A DNA stretch of 64,000 nucleotides from Diphasiastrum complanatum. Lineage: Eukaryota > Streptophyta > Lycopodiopsida > Lycopodiales > Lycopodiaceae. The notes below the pieces were generated by a model that saw only the letters and a program-made list of their open reading frames with translations, made no database searches and was not told the origin of the DNA. How positions within the stretch are numbered: position 1 is the first letter of the stretch; each line of letters starts with the position of its first letter. The stretch is from NCBI GenBank assembly GCA_029204225.1, contig CM055102.1, positions 8,691,456-8,755,455 of the forward strand. The letters run 5' to 3'. The translations under genes and the position numbers were made by a program. Shown piece by piece: positions 22,837 to 34,600 of this stretch.

Positions 22837-22915
22837 TGGAAATCATGCCAGGGCGCGACCAGGGGACGTTTGACTTGGTCAAACGGGGCTGGTCGCGCCC
22901 TGGCGTGAAAATCAC
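22837..22915. other. GC-rich stem-loop between the convergent genes
   Basis: Two perfect 16-bp arms, gccagggcgcgaccag (22847-22862) and its complement (22889-22904), extend outward imperfectly. Between them a second hairpin, cgtttgac-ttg-gtcaaacg (22867-22885), sits at the centre. The structure is 105 bases after the stop of gene 2 and about 145 bases beyond the stop of gene 3. It could be a shared 3' end, pausing or small-RNA-producing structure; none of these is shown. Confidence 0.75.
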
Positions 22916-23047
22916 GTCACATAAAAAAAGGAGGGAAAATCTTTATCAGAACAAAAAATTAAATTCTAAATTCAATAAATTAGCACATCATATAATGACA
23001 ACAGAGAACTAGGAGAGTCCACAAGAAAAAAAGGACAAAATCTTTAT

Positions 23048-24516
23048 TCACATTTGATCCATTTCCTTCAGAGAGGACTTCAGCTTCTCTGATCGCTTCT
23101 CTGATGACAGTACTGGTTTTAACATTTCTAATGCTAATTTAGGAGCATCTCCCTCATCCTCATAAGGGCCAATTAAACTCGAGAGAATGAGCCGGGTCTC
23201 GAATCCAGGGCAAAAATCATTCAAAACGGCTTTTCGGAGGACACAGTAAGCCTTTGGCGCTGACGGTGACTTGTCCAGCTCACCAATGTGCTTGGAGAGT
23301 GCTTTGCATTTAAGAAGCTCTGTTTGTCCATCTGGGCTGTACTTGTTGCTGAAGCAGAAGATAAAGTTGTTGGGCAAGTTCCCAATGTAGTGGGCCATAG
23401 ACCTGTCCAGAGTTCCTGCTTCAACTTTCTCCCGAGAGCCACCCCTTCGCATTGCAAATGCATCAAGCTCCACTGCATCCTGCATTTGGTTCAAATTATT
23501 GCAAAATGAGTATAATGAAGACAAACAAACATAACAACACATGCAAGTTGAATTGTTGGGTCAGACTTGCCTCGGTGCCTTCATCAATGTCTTCGATTTG
23601 CGCAAGGTTAATTCCTTTGCCTTTGTACTTCACGTCAGCAGTTTTCCCTTCGAGTACCTCGAATGGCCTCGTTTGAACTGGTGGTGGTTGAAGCGTTTTC
23701 AATTGGCAAAGCACCCTTGCCAGTGCTTGCTCAGTGGTGTCCGTGTCATGCCCGATCAGCTTCTCATATGTGTCATCGGGCTGGGTGTGGTCGAAAGTGG
23801 AACTGCCATTCTGCAAATTTACCAATGTTGCCAGCATCTCATCTTCTCGCAAGCCGAGAATATGTTGCAAGTCATGCATGAACACATACTCCTGCCCATC
23901 AATGATGATTGGAGCAAGGCCATGGATTCGAAGCACATCATCGGACTCATCTGTATCTTTTGGCTCCGCTGATGTGGATGCACCTATTGCCTCTTGCGCA
24001 GCCAAGGTTGCTTCGTGCTCCGTAGATAAATCTTCCTCTTCACCCAGGTCGTGCATCTTGTTCACCTGCTCACTAGGATTGTGTTTGTTGCTGGCCACAG
24101 TCGCTGGAAACTCATTAAGCAAAAAAATAACAGTAATCTCACCGGATAGAAACTTCTTTCCTACACTTTCAAGATCAAAAGTTTTAAGCTAATCCTTCGT
24201 CAGCTCCAAGTAATGATCGTTACCCAAGTGACTAATAAATCTGTTGAGACGAGCGATAAAGGGTCTATCTCCTTTCCATATATAACTAAGCAGGTTATAT
24301 GGAATCCACATGATAGTTGAGCCAGGAATTTGTATGGCATAAGGCTTCAAAGTTTCATCTATATACTCACTCACGTACGTGAATGCATCTGCATTAGCCC
24401 ATAGAGTGGCAAGCGTGTCTATTCTACCAGTAAACATACAATAAATACGATCTAATTGATCTAAAAATTCTGTGGGGGGCTAGCGGATTGGCCAACTCTA
24501 TTTTAGGAGACGACAT
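23048..24516 (-). CDS. Element gene 3: unidentified two-exon protein with GC-AG intron
   Basis: The ATG at 24516 reads MSSPKIELANPLAP. A run of six G (24474-24479) then shifts the frame by one base; with five G the frame would run on through EFLDQLDRIYCMFTGRID. Exon 1 continues to 23571 with DTLATLWANADAFTYVSEYI and an acidic middle, IIIDGQEYVFMHDLQHILGL and YKGKGINLAQIEDIDEGTE. It is broken once by TAG at 24189-24191. The intron (23570-23480, 91 bases) has the rare donor GAG|GCAAGT and acceptor atgcag, both phase 0. Exon 2 reads DAVELDAFAMRRGGSR, YIGNLPNNFIFCFSNKY, ALSKHIGELDKS, and ends in a Glu/Lys helix before TGA. No family is recognised. The length after repair of stop and shift would be about 460 residues; I give no restored sequence. 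Confidence 0.6.
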
Positions 24517-24641
24517 TGTTATGCAACTAAGAACACTAATTGACCAGCAAACTAGTAGTCTAATTGAACAAGACAAGCTAAATTACGAGGAAACAAATTT
24601 CAACAAAGCAAGAAGTGACAACAAAATGAAAACCCCCACTC

Positions 24642-24650
24642 TTATATAGA
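24642..24650 (-). promoter_or_regulatory. TATA box of element gene 3
   Basis: On the minus strand ctatataag, about 126 bases upstream of the ATG at 24516, in the same context (followed by a G/A then GTG) as the TATA box of gene 2. Confidence 0.55.
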
Positions 24651-24781
24651 GGGACATGTATCCAAAAATAGATATTACTATAAAACCAAATAAAATAATT
24701 TCCATTTATAACAACAATCCAATTCGACAGTAATATTTATCACAAAGAAATATTCGAATTACAATTCAACATAAATTGTTT

Positions 24782-27467
24782 CTATTCCATCTCATCAGTT
24801 TCCGTAGTTTCTCTAGCGCTGTTTTCCAAAACATTGGATGTTGGTGTCCTCGGCATCCATCTCTTTCCAACTCGGACTCTAGACATCCTCCATTCTTGAT
24901 GCCTTGTTCTAGCATTAGAAGATTGCCATGCTGTCTTTCTGACTGAATTTGAATTGGAGATCATTGAACACAACTCTTTAGTTCTTGTGTTTTGAAAGTG
25001 TCCTCAGCCCAAAACTCCTCTGTAAAACCATCGGAATATCTCAACCAATGCATTGCTAAGACCCTTTCCTCCGCCATGCCGTGAATTTTTGAAATACACA
25101 GCCTTTGCCATGTAATGACTCTTTTCCATGCCTTGCATATTCCAAATAGCTAATGATCCATAGGTTTTCATAAACCAAGGTCCATGAGCATAGAAGATGT
25201 GATGTTCATAGAAAATTTGTATTAGTTTAAATCTTTACAAATACATAAATATGAAAGTAAAAAATATGAGACACACATACCATATAGTGAGTTATGTGTG
25301 TTTCTCCCCATGCATCGATCATCAATTCAGTAAATGTTTCGACTTCTCTTGCGTATTTATCCAAATCTTCATCTCTCACAATCTTTTTGTTGATAGTTTG
25401 TGACAAGGCATCAAATGCTTGCCAAACCTTAGCACGTGTACTTGCCATGCGAGGATCTGAGCCAATATTTGTTGTGCATTGACATATTTTCCTCCAGTAC
25501 TTCCATTCAACACTGCTTTCACATGCAGTATGATTTGACAATAGGTGTCTCGCTTTTGCACCACCCATTGAAACTTTTACTGGAACATCTTGCGTTTTTC
25601 CACTCATCTCAACATCTTTGGTAAGACTCATGTGGCCCTCGTGCAATCCCATATCGGATAAAATTATCTCTAGATTTCTAATGCTAACATCTGCTCTTGA
25701 TTTGGGCTGCATGTTCCATGCGTAACAACAATGCAAAAATAATAATTTGTCCAGTATTCGTAATTCACCATGCATTGTGCAAAAATAGACTCTTTCGAGA
25801 GGAATGTTCAACACAGGACTCCAAGCTTTGTCTAGATTGTGCCTATTTGGTGGGTGGTTGCAATTCAAAATACTTTTGTTCCGCCCAGATTCAAACATAC
25901 AATATATACAAAAATTCTTTGCATTTGCACCGAGACCACAACCGTACATGCATTTCAAAGTCTTCAAATCAGCAGCTAGGTGCCATTCTACAGCAAAGCT
26001 TTCTCCTTCAACATTGAGCAATTTGTCTTCATTTTGTGCATGTATTATCTTAGATATACTGCATTTTTCAAATAGCCACTCTAGTACGTCGTGAGACTCC
26101 TTAGGAACTTCAAATGCAGCTATCCACCATATGTGATTTTTGGATTGCACGCTAAATTCTTTACAATAACTTCCGCCAAACTGTTGCAATTCATGATTCA
26201 TCAAGGTGATTGTGACACGTTCAAGTTTACGCCCTTTTACGATTTCTGCTTCGTCCAACTTAATAACAAATATAACTTTACCTCCGCAATTTGTAAAACA
26301 GAAATTTCATTACTAAAACATATTAGTTGAAGAAAAGCATACAATTGAAAACTGAAATTCACAATAAATGTTCTTACCATTTGTTCTAACTTTGTGATGT
26401 CGGATCATCATCGCTTGGACCTTTTCCAGATCTAAGAATATATTATTGCCTTGATGATAACGAAAACATGTCGGAGGTCCTTTCTTCTTATTGGTTATTG
26501 TAAAAGAATCCTCAATATGTTGAAACTCTCCCAATTCAGAGAGCAATATCGAATTGCATTCTCGTTTGGCGGATTCGACAAGTTTATAAGTAGGTATTAT
26601 TTGATGGCATTTTAACCCATTTTTGTGAGAGCGTTTCATATACTTCTTCAAAGCTCTATACCCCTTGCGACTCACACCTCCTTGGTCATATGCGTACACC
26701 CTCTCTTTAACATTTGGATTTGGCTTGAACTTGTCGACTAGTTTTTTTGCAATTCTCAAGCGAATTGAATCACTTGTTTCATCTTCCACAATCTTAATCA
26801 AATCTTTACCCTTCAAAAAATGTTTCATATATTTTTCGGCAATAAAATTTTTTCCAACCGTCTTTTTCAAGAACTCTTTTGTGTCCCTCATACGTCTTTT
26901 ACTGGCACCACCACCTGGTGCCAAAGCTTCTAGTTTGTGTCTCTTAGTGTTTTCATTTTCTGCTTGCTGATCCATCGAGACTCTACGCTTTCGTTGTAAG
27001 CCATATATTGTCCTCTGAAATATATTGATTGAAGATTGCAATTCTTCAATTTTTGTGACAGAACTGGCAAGCTCTATTTTCAAACCATTTATCTCCTGCT
27101 CCAATTTCATATTTATTCCATGCAATGACTTTAAATTGTCATTCATACTCAATATATGAATGTTTACCGTATTTGCCAATGTCTCAGCTTGAATTCTTCG
27201 AGAACCCATTGCTTGACAATAGCCAAGCAGTCCATTCCGACCATCCCCAACGAACCTTAACAAACTATGTACATCAGAAAATTTAGGAGGAGCATCTACC
27301 AGTGGATTATGAGGGTATAAATCACCTCTTACCCATAGGTCAATATGTTTTTTTCCTTCTAATCTCCAACAATGCATGTTATACGGATTTAAGTTAACAC
27401 CCCATGCAGCTTTGGTGGTCACATAATCCTTCTCTAACTTCACATGTAAGTGATACTTGGTTGTCAT
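24782..27467 (-). CDS. Element gene 4: DDE-transposase-like protein, three exons
   Basis: The likely start is MTTKYHLHVKLEKDY at 27467, with an open extension to 27518 and an acceptor-like cttcaag just before it. Exon 1 (to 26378) has a coiled coil (about residues 115-160), a basic KRRMRDTKEFLKKTVGK region and a long helical domain. A 96-base intron (donor gtaag, 26377-26282) joins in frame to exon 2 (26281-25281): FVIKLDEAEIVKGRKLERVT, then VEWHLAADLKTLKCMYGCGL followed by an FCIYC CxxC. Exon 3 lies near 25204-24782 and reads FYAHGPWFMKTYGSLAIWNM, GMEKSHYMAKAVYF, RHGGG. The acidic residues of LDE, AADLK and GMEKSH fit a DDE triad around a zinc pair, as in unclassified transposon proteins. 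Oddities: no clear AG acceptor before exon 3 and an in-frame TGA at 25004-25006. Confidence 0.6.
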
Positions 27468-27846
27468 CTTGAAGATGTCGAATTTCCCAAAAGAATCTAT
27501 GTAGAACAGTAGAAACACACCTTAATCAACCTTGTGTCAAAGTTCAATGTGAACTAACCATATAAGCTTTATTAGGCATATACTAGTTTCCATCCCTAGG
27601 GTCCTATTGTAGTTAGGACAATGAAAGGTCATCCTATACTAACCCTACTCTAGTTGTAATTTGTAACTTACCTATTAGTTGCCTATTATAGTCTATGCAA
27701 ATAACCTACAATAGTCTATGAAAATGAGACCTACATTTAGGCCTTAACTCTTGCTCACCTTGTATGGTAACCCAAGGTAAAGGTGCCACGTAGGATTGAT
27801 TAGCACTAAATTAATTATGATTAGAAAACTTGTTTAGGCAAGGAAG

Positions 27847-27874
27847 AGGCCCTTTTTGAGTCCAAAAAGGGCCC
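27847..27874 (-). repeat. Right terminal inverted repeat, self-palindromic
   Basis: Reverse complement of the left end including its 6-base loop (GAGTCC on +), with a single G to A change at the inner border. Three outer bases beyond the TA also match, giving taatg here and catta at the left. Confidence 0.85.
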
Positions 27875-27879
27875 TAATG

Positions 27880-29266
27880 ACTTAGGGTAGAGCATTATGT
27901 GCTCTTTGTATGGTAGTTCTACATACAGCTTGTACATAAATATACACGAACATTGCTACAGTTTGTAACAAGGTGGTTTGAAAGGTCACGAGAAAATTTG
28001 ATGTACACAGGCATGTGCACATTCCTAATGTAAGCAATATTCAAATAATTGGAAAAAGAAAAAGTGATCATAATATAAAAAAATTAATAGAGAAAATTGC
28101 ATTCTTCGCTCAAACTCAAATAGCAGACACTTATCCAAAAACATCACACTATATTGTCATGATGATGAAAAAGCCAAAAGAAGCAACCCATTCATGCTCA
28201 TCATTAAATCACTTATGTAATGCCACTCCTTAGCTCCTTTTCACCAAAAAGTTAGGACTTTGGAGCTAGAAATTACCAAGTATATATGTTTTGATAGATT
28301 TTTAGCACTAACAAGAAATACATTTTGACAACATTTATGCTCAAGTGTAATCCCCAAACAGGCATGTGCACATTCATAATTTAAGCAGTATTCAATTCAT
28401 TGGAAAAAGAAAAAGTGGTTGTAATATAAATAAAAAAATGAATAGAAAAAATTGCATTCTTCGCTCAAACTCAAATAGTAGACACACACTAGGTTATCCA
28501 AAACATCACAATAGCTTATCAAGATGATGGAAAAGCTAAAACAAGGGACTCATCAGGTTCAATAATTCTCTATTGTGGTAATTACATTTTCTAAGAAAAT
28601 TATCTAGCCTTGCTTACAATATTTATTCATTTTCCTAAGTAGACCAACAAGAAACCATTCAGTTTGCATAGGCATTGAAAGAACTCCAACTAATTTACCA
28701 ATAAAACTCTTCATGTCCTTGAATATATTTGCAATTTATGCTTCTTCTTGATGGAATTGAGCAACTTAGCCACGATGAGCTGTAGATTAGAATTGGCACT
28801 TTTCCATATTGTGTTGTCACATATCCAATTAGATTACATGGTAGTTACCCATTAACAATGAATAGAGCAGGTAGTTAACATCAAAACAAGTGGTAATGTG
28901 TTTCGTAAACATTCAATAGTTCGACCTCCTTCGATAGTTTTTGTTGTTGTCGATTTGTTATCGATGTTGAATATGAATGTTAACCTTTTTCATGTATTCT
29001 TGCAGACTGAACAATAACAAGAGTAAAACTATAGAAACTGGATAACTGTATGGATGTAGATAGATATTCGGATTATAGGATAATAACCCAACAATTTTCT
29101 CCAAGAAGAATGGAAAAATATGGATCTATTCAATATGATGGCACTCAATGTTGTGACACAAAAGGACCACTTCCTTTGTCATTCAAAGAAAGTGTACAAA
29201 TCAGCTCCATCTGAGCTCAATTTGGAATCATTTTTGCCTGTGCCAGACTCGTGGAATTTCCAATAG
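27880..29266. other. Non-coding stretch right of the element
   Basis: Apart from the direct duplication listed separately, nothing recognisable. The right end probably includes the LTR or leader of the + strand copia remnant that has primer-site sequences at 29267-29307. The open frame at 28015-28233 lies inside the duplication and is not protein-like. Confidence 0.45.
28006..28545. repeat. Direct duplication of about 185 bp
   Basis: 28010-28190 and 28360-28545 share caggcatgtgcacattc, ggaaaaagaaaaagtg, ttgcattcttcgctcaaact and catcacaatag/catcacactat in the same order, with scattered substitutions and indels. The copies are about 350 bases apart. No coding sense. Confidence 0.75.
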
Positions 29267-29307
29267 GGTATCAGAGCCTCCAAGGTTTCCAACAGTGGTA
29301 TCAGAGC
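29267..29307 (+). other. Two primer-site-like sequences (tRNA-iMet type)
   Basis: ggtatcagagcc (29267-29278) and tggtatcagagc (29296-29307) lie 29 bases apart upstream of a + strand gag. The second is a perfect initiator-tRNA-Met primer site. The flanking words (tatcagagc, aagg) suggest a small local duplication of the primer region. Confidence 0.65.
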
Positions 29308-29339
29308 AACAAGGCTCAATCAGAGTCTCTTACTGAGAC

Positions 29340-30575
29340 TATTGCTTCCATTCACAGAATCCAATAAAAAATATGCACAGCACTTGAAGAAGACAGGTCA
29401 AATTTCTTGGCCTAGAAAGTGAAGACATCGCTCATCCTAAGAGGAGAAGCATTATGGTCATGGGTAGATGGCACAAAAGAGATGCTAGCCAACACAGGCA
29501 AAGAACTTCGAGAATGGAAAGAGAAGAACGACAAAGGAGCAGCAGTCATCTCCTCTTCCATCGAAGATAGCATTACCCTTGACCTCGCATCAATCTCTAA
29601 TGCTAGAGAGAAGCGGGATACACTCATTAGTAGATTTCAAACCAAGTAACGAAATCAAATAATGCATCTAGAGGATCAGCTTATCTATCTAAGATGGGAT
29701 GACAAAGATCTCACTAGTTTCATCAGGAAGATGAAGAGCCTGTTCCTATCACTACATAATGCTGGAGCAGAACACGCAGTCTTGCAAGAAAAGCAGCTCA
29801 GTTACCTGCTATGCTCCTTACCACAATCATTCTAGACAACCCAGACCTCACTGGCTAAAGATCATACTATGACCTTTGATAGAGTGGTCATTGACATCAA
29901 GGAAAAGGTCAGGACTAGAGAGCACTATGACGACAAGAATGAGTCTGATCAAGCTCTCTATAGCAACAAAGACCGGTTGAAGAAGAAGGCTCAATCTAAG
30001 AGGGAGTTGACAAGCAGACCAGATCAAAACCAGCATAAATAGGGAAGTCAAGAAGACAAATCAAAAGGAAAGAATAGACAGCAAGACAACGATAAGAAGA
30101 CATGCGATAGATGCAAACGTGATGGTCACACAGTGGACAAATGTTGGTTGAACCGAAAGATTGAGTGCATATATTGTCATAAGAAAGGTCATGCAGCTGC
30201 GGATTGCTATGACAATCTAAAAACAAGAAGACATAGAGCAAGAAGGAAAGCACATCCTACATGGAGGAGCCCGAATCCTCAAAGATGGCTGAAGACCGAG
30301 CTAGCAGAAGTCCTATTGTTTATTTGTGTATTGATGTATGTGCTACATCACAGTCTGATGTTCAAGACATAGTTCTTGACTCAGGGACTACATCGCACTT
30401 TGTGATGACAAGGCAGATGATTGCTGACTTTTAACAAATCGACTCCTCCAGATACATTATTCTAGAAGATGGATCACGACACGAGGTGAGCGGCACTGGC
30501 CCAGCACTAATGGTAGAGACAGAAGACTAGATGACGTCCTGTATGTACCGACACTACAAAAAGATCTTGATCAAT
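29340..30575 (+). pseudogene. Copia gag and protease remnant with two zinc knuckles
   Basis: The gag frame runs through TSLILRGEALWSWVDGTKEM (29419) and LASISNAREKRDTLISRFQ, then, after a TAA at 29647, LEDQLIYLRWDDKDLTSFI and KQLSYLLCSLPQS. A basic linker leads to two adjacent CCHC knuckles, CDRCKRDGHTVDKC and CIYCHKKGHAAADC (30100-30212), an arrangement unlike the single knuckle of elements A, B and C. Protease follows in another frame with VLDSGTTSHFV (30375-30410), then 'EDGSRHEVSGTGPAL' and VLYVPTLQKDL (about 30535-30570). There are several stops and one frameshift. Integrase and RT are absent. It is a separate copia lineage. Confidence 0.85.
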
Positions 30576-30887
30576 CCTAGTGAGTGATTAATGAATCAAG
30601 GTCCATTTTTCACAACAATGGATGATTTACTGCTCACACCTTAGGTGGTATATAGATGGCTTACTCATCTGCCTTAACAATTCATAGCATCTGGTAAGAA
30701 TTTAGGTAGCTTGCAACGGTGACATTCACTCATATAGCAATTATATGTTGGCTCTGGTGATGCTTAGGTGACAAATTCAGATGGTTTGATCAACTATGAA
30801 CCACATCGTAATAGGTTCAAGTGTTGATGATCCAATGTTGTTGAGTTTTAGTACTCATGCCCAAATCCAACGTTGTACTAGCAGAAG

Positions 30888-31622
30888 TGTTGAATTTCAC
30901 ACGTGTGGACTGTCCACTACATGTACTTGTGATCTCCTAAGGTGTGTAGATGCACCAAGATCAAGACTAGATTGAGATTCAAGATCAATCTTGAATCCTA
31001 TGGCAAAAACACACTACTACATGCATTCAATCACTTCCAACTCTCACTCACACGTGTGGGAAGTATTCAAAAAATAATCTAAGTAAAAACAAGCTGCTCT
31101 CCTCGGGTAGAGAGAGAAAATGCATCATGAGCTCTCGGGTAGAGAGAGAAAGCTAGAAATTCAATAACTCACAAAATCCATGAAATCACCAAATCAATTG
31201 ACTTCAAAATGAGGAGTACAATGATACTAGTAGGTCCACGAGCTACCACTATGCTTAACTATGATTGGACCATATTTTGTCACCTCTTGGTCCTATTGGA
31301 TCATTGATCTATGCACCTCTTAATTCTATTGGACTATATTCAAGCACACCTCATTCCTATTGGACCTCACAAGGTTCCACCTCTAAATCCTATTGGACCT
31401 CTTGGAATTCATCAAACAAAAACTTTACACTTGTCTACACTCTAATTAGCAAGTGTTTAGCCTCTTACTCTATTTTGGCTCAATAGTGGCATTACAAGTG
31501 GAAATGCATAATTTGCCATCTATGCCAAATTTATTCCTATCAACATCCTACACTTAGATGCTTGATGTAAAAAACATAAGACCCCTATATCTAACATAGA
31601 TAATCTTTTTCAATTCTTCACA
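30888..31622 (-). repeat. 3' LTR of copia element C
   Basis: 735 bp, starts TGTTGAA and ends TTCACA on the + strand. It carries two perfect cacacgtgtg palindromes (about 30898 and 31049), and a duplicated 'ctcgggtagagagagaaa' motif (about 31098 and 31134). Confidence 0.95.
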
Positions 31623-31640
31623 CTCCTCCTAAAAAATTAT
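31623..31640 (-). other. Polypurine tract of copia element C
   Basis: On the minus strand an A-rich run followed by aggaggag lies between the end of the pol frame (31641) and the 3' LTR, the normal place for priming plus-strand DNA synthesis. Confidence 0.75.
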
Positions 31641-34600
31641 CTATGAAGATTTGAGCATTGATCTTGATATAACTCCAAGATTAGATCTATGCTTGATGAA
31701 AGCACTTTTGCTCAAAGGCTTGGTGAGTAGATCGGCAATACAAGAGGACGAGTTGACATGCCCCAAATAGATTTCTCCTCCAATAAGCTTTTCTCTCACA
31801 AAATGGTGTGCCACTTCTATGTGCTTGCTTCTTGCATGAAATATGGATTATTGGCAAGAGCTTGGGCCGAGATGTTATCACACTTGATCATTGGTAGATC
31901 ATCCTCCTTGATGCACTTTAGTTCCATTAATAACCTCTTGATCCAAAGCACTTCTTTGGTAGTTGTAGTGAGTGCTTTGTACTCGGCCTCACATGAAGAG
32001 AGAGATATAGTATCTTGCTTTTTGGATAGCCAAGATATTAGATTGCCTCCAAGAAAGATAGTGTATGCACTAATAGACTTTCGATCCATCTTGTCACTTG
32101 CAAAGTCCGAATCCGAGTAGCCAATAATGGATAGATCTTCACTTTTATAGAGTAGACCATAATCACAAGATGAAGATATATATCTTAGAATCCTCTTGGC
32201 CATCTTCCAATGATGGATCTTAGGATCTTGCATAAATTGACTCAATTTGTTTACACAAAAACTAAGATTGGGCCTAGTAATGGTAAGCCAAATCAAGGAG
32301 CCTACAAGACTCCTAAAAAGTGTGATGTCCTCAAAGGATCTTTCATCACCTTTATTAGGATCTTTTACAATTTGCTCCATTGGAGTATCTATGCTCTTAG
32401 AATTTTCCATATTAAAATTTTTCAACATAGAGTGAGCATATCTAGATTGGCATATTAAGACATGATTTTCATAAAAATCAATTTCTAGGCCTAGGATGTA
32501 ATGTATCCCTCCTAGATCTTGCATTTTAAACTCACATCCAAGTGCTAGCTTGGTTTCATCAACTAGCTTGATACAATTTCCACAAAGAATAATGTCATCA
32601 ACATAAATTAGAAGAATGACAATATGGCTATCAACAAACTTTAGATACATGGAAGGATCATAGTCACTAAGGGTAAATCCTAGTGAGATAAGAAAAGAGT
32701 TAAGTCTTGAATACCATGATCTTGGTGCTTGCTTGAGTCCATAAAGACTTTTAAAGAGCAAGCACACTTTGGACTCATCCTTGATGAATCCTTGAGGTTG
32801 TTCCATATAGATCTCCTCCTCAAGATAACCATTTAGAAAAGCATTGGATACATCTAATTGGAACACCTTCCACTTGAAAAAACAAGCAAGAAAAATAAGA
32901 ATTCTTATTGTCACCATCTTTGCAACGGGTGCAAAGGTCTCCTCATAATCAAGACCACGGATTTGAGCAAATCCTTTGGCACATAATCTTGCTTTATGCT
33001 TGTTGATGGTGCCATCATGATTGAACTTGATCCGAAATACCCACTTGCAGCCAATCACATGCTTGTTGGATGGAGGATCCACAAGCTCCAAAGTATTGTT
33101 GGTGATCAATGGATCATACTCTTGCTTCATGGCATCATACCACTCCTTGGTATTGAGTGCCTCTTGTACATTCTTTGGCTCTTCATGAGAGACATAAAAA
33201 ACATAATTAGTGGAATCAAGATCCATTTGTTTGCCTTTGTCAACATATGAGAGCCTCTTAGGCTCGGATCTATCTCTCATGGATCTTCTTGGTGAAAAAA
33301 TCCGAGGAGAGTCTTCTTCAAATCTCGACTCCATCACATCATGATTGTCTTCAAAATCAATAATTGATGATGCATCCATAGATTTCTTGATCTCGGCCTC
33401 TTCAAATGATGAGTGTTGATCTTCATGAAAGACAACATCTCTACTTTCAATAACTTGAGAAGTAGTGAGTATAAAGACTCTATAGGCCTTCTTGGTGGAT
33501 GAGTATCCAACCATGATCCCTTTGCATGCACTAGGATCTTCCTTCTTCTTTGTTTCCAAGGGAATATGGACAAAGCATAAGCATCCAAAAACTCTAAGGT
33601 GATCAACCTTAGGCTTCTTCAAAAATAAGATTTCATATGGTGACTTTCCTCCAAGAGCTATATGTGGGAGACTATTGCAAAGATAATTTGCACAATTAAT
33701 GGCTTCTCCCCAAAAATCTTTGGGCAAAGATGCCTCAACTCTCATAGATTTTGCACATTCACATAGAGATCTATTCTTTCTCTCGGCCACTCCATTTTGA
33801 GATGGAGAGTAGGCACAAGAAAACTCTCTTTTAATGCCTTCAAGCTCACAAAAATCTTGAAATTTATTGGAGATATATTCACCACCTCCATCACTTCTAA
33901 GAGCTTTAATCTTGAATGAGAATTGCTTCTCTACATAAGCTTTGAAAATAAGAAAATGATCAAACACCATAGATTTTGAAGCAAGAAGATATATCCAAGT
34001 GAATCTTGTGTAATCATCAATGAAAGTAACAAAACAAGTGGCTCCTCCCTTGCTTGTAGATGATGAGAAATGCACATCCGAGTAGATTAACTCCAAAGGA
34101 TGCTTGCTTTTGATAGAAGATCTTGTAAATGGTTTTTTGTGAGATTTAGCAATAGCACAAGTCTCACAAGGCTTGATCTTTTTGGAGAATGACTTTGGCA
34201 AGCCAATAGCTTTGGATTCTTTGATCATAGAGAGCATGGATTTGTAGTTGGGATGTCCCAACCTCCTATGCCATAATTCCTCCATAGAGAGCTTGTTCAC
34301 AAGAGCAACATTACAAGCATTCACATACTCATTTGGATCTAGTTTATAGATGCCACCAAATCTAGATCCTAAAGCAAGTATCTCATCATTCTTCTTGATA
34401 GTGCAAGTATCAACATTGAATTTTACATCAAGGCCATTATCAAGCAATTGGCCAACACTAATAAGATTCTTGGTAAGCTTAGGTACATAAAGAACTCTAG
34501 AGAGAGAAAGAATTTTAGAGGATGCAAGCTTCAAGGGAATGTTTCCTATGCCTTCAATAGGACATTCAAAATCATTTGCAGTGTATATTGATTTCTTGAC

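Noticed and set aside
24890-25110. Alternative minus-strand frame reading EERVLAMHWLRYSDGF in the last transposase exon
   Set aside because: It looks protein-like but is out of frame with the better supported GMEKSHYMAKAVYF and RHGGG block; probably coincidence.
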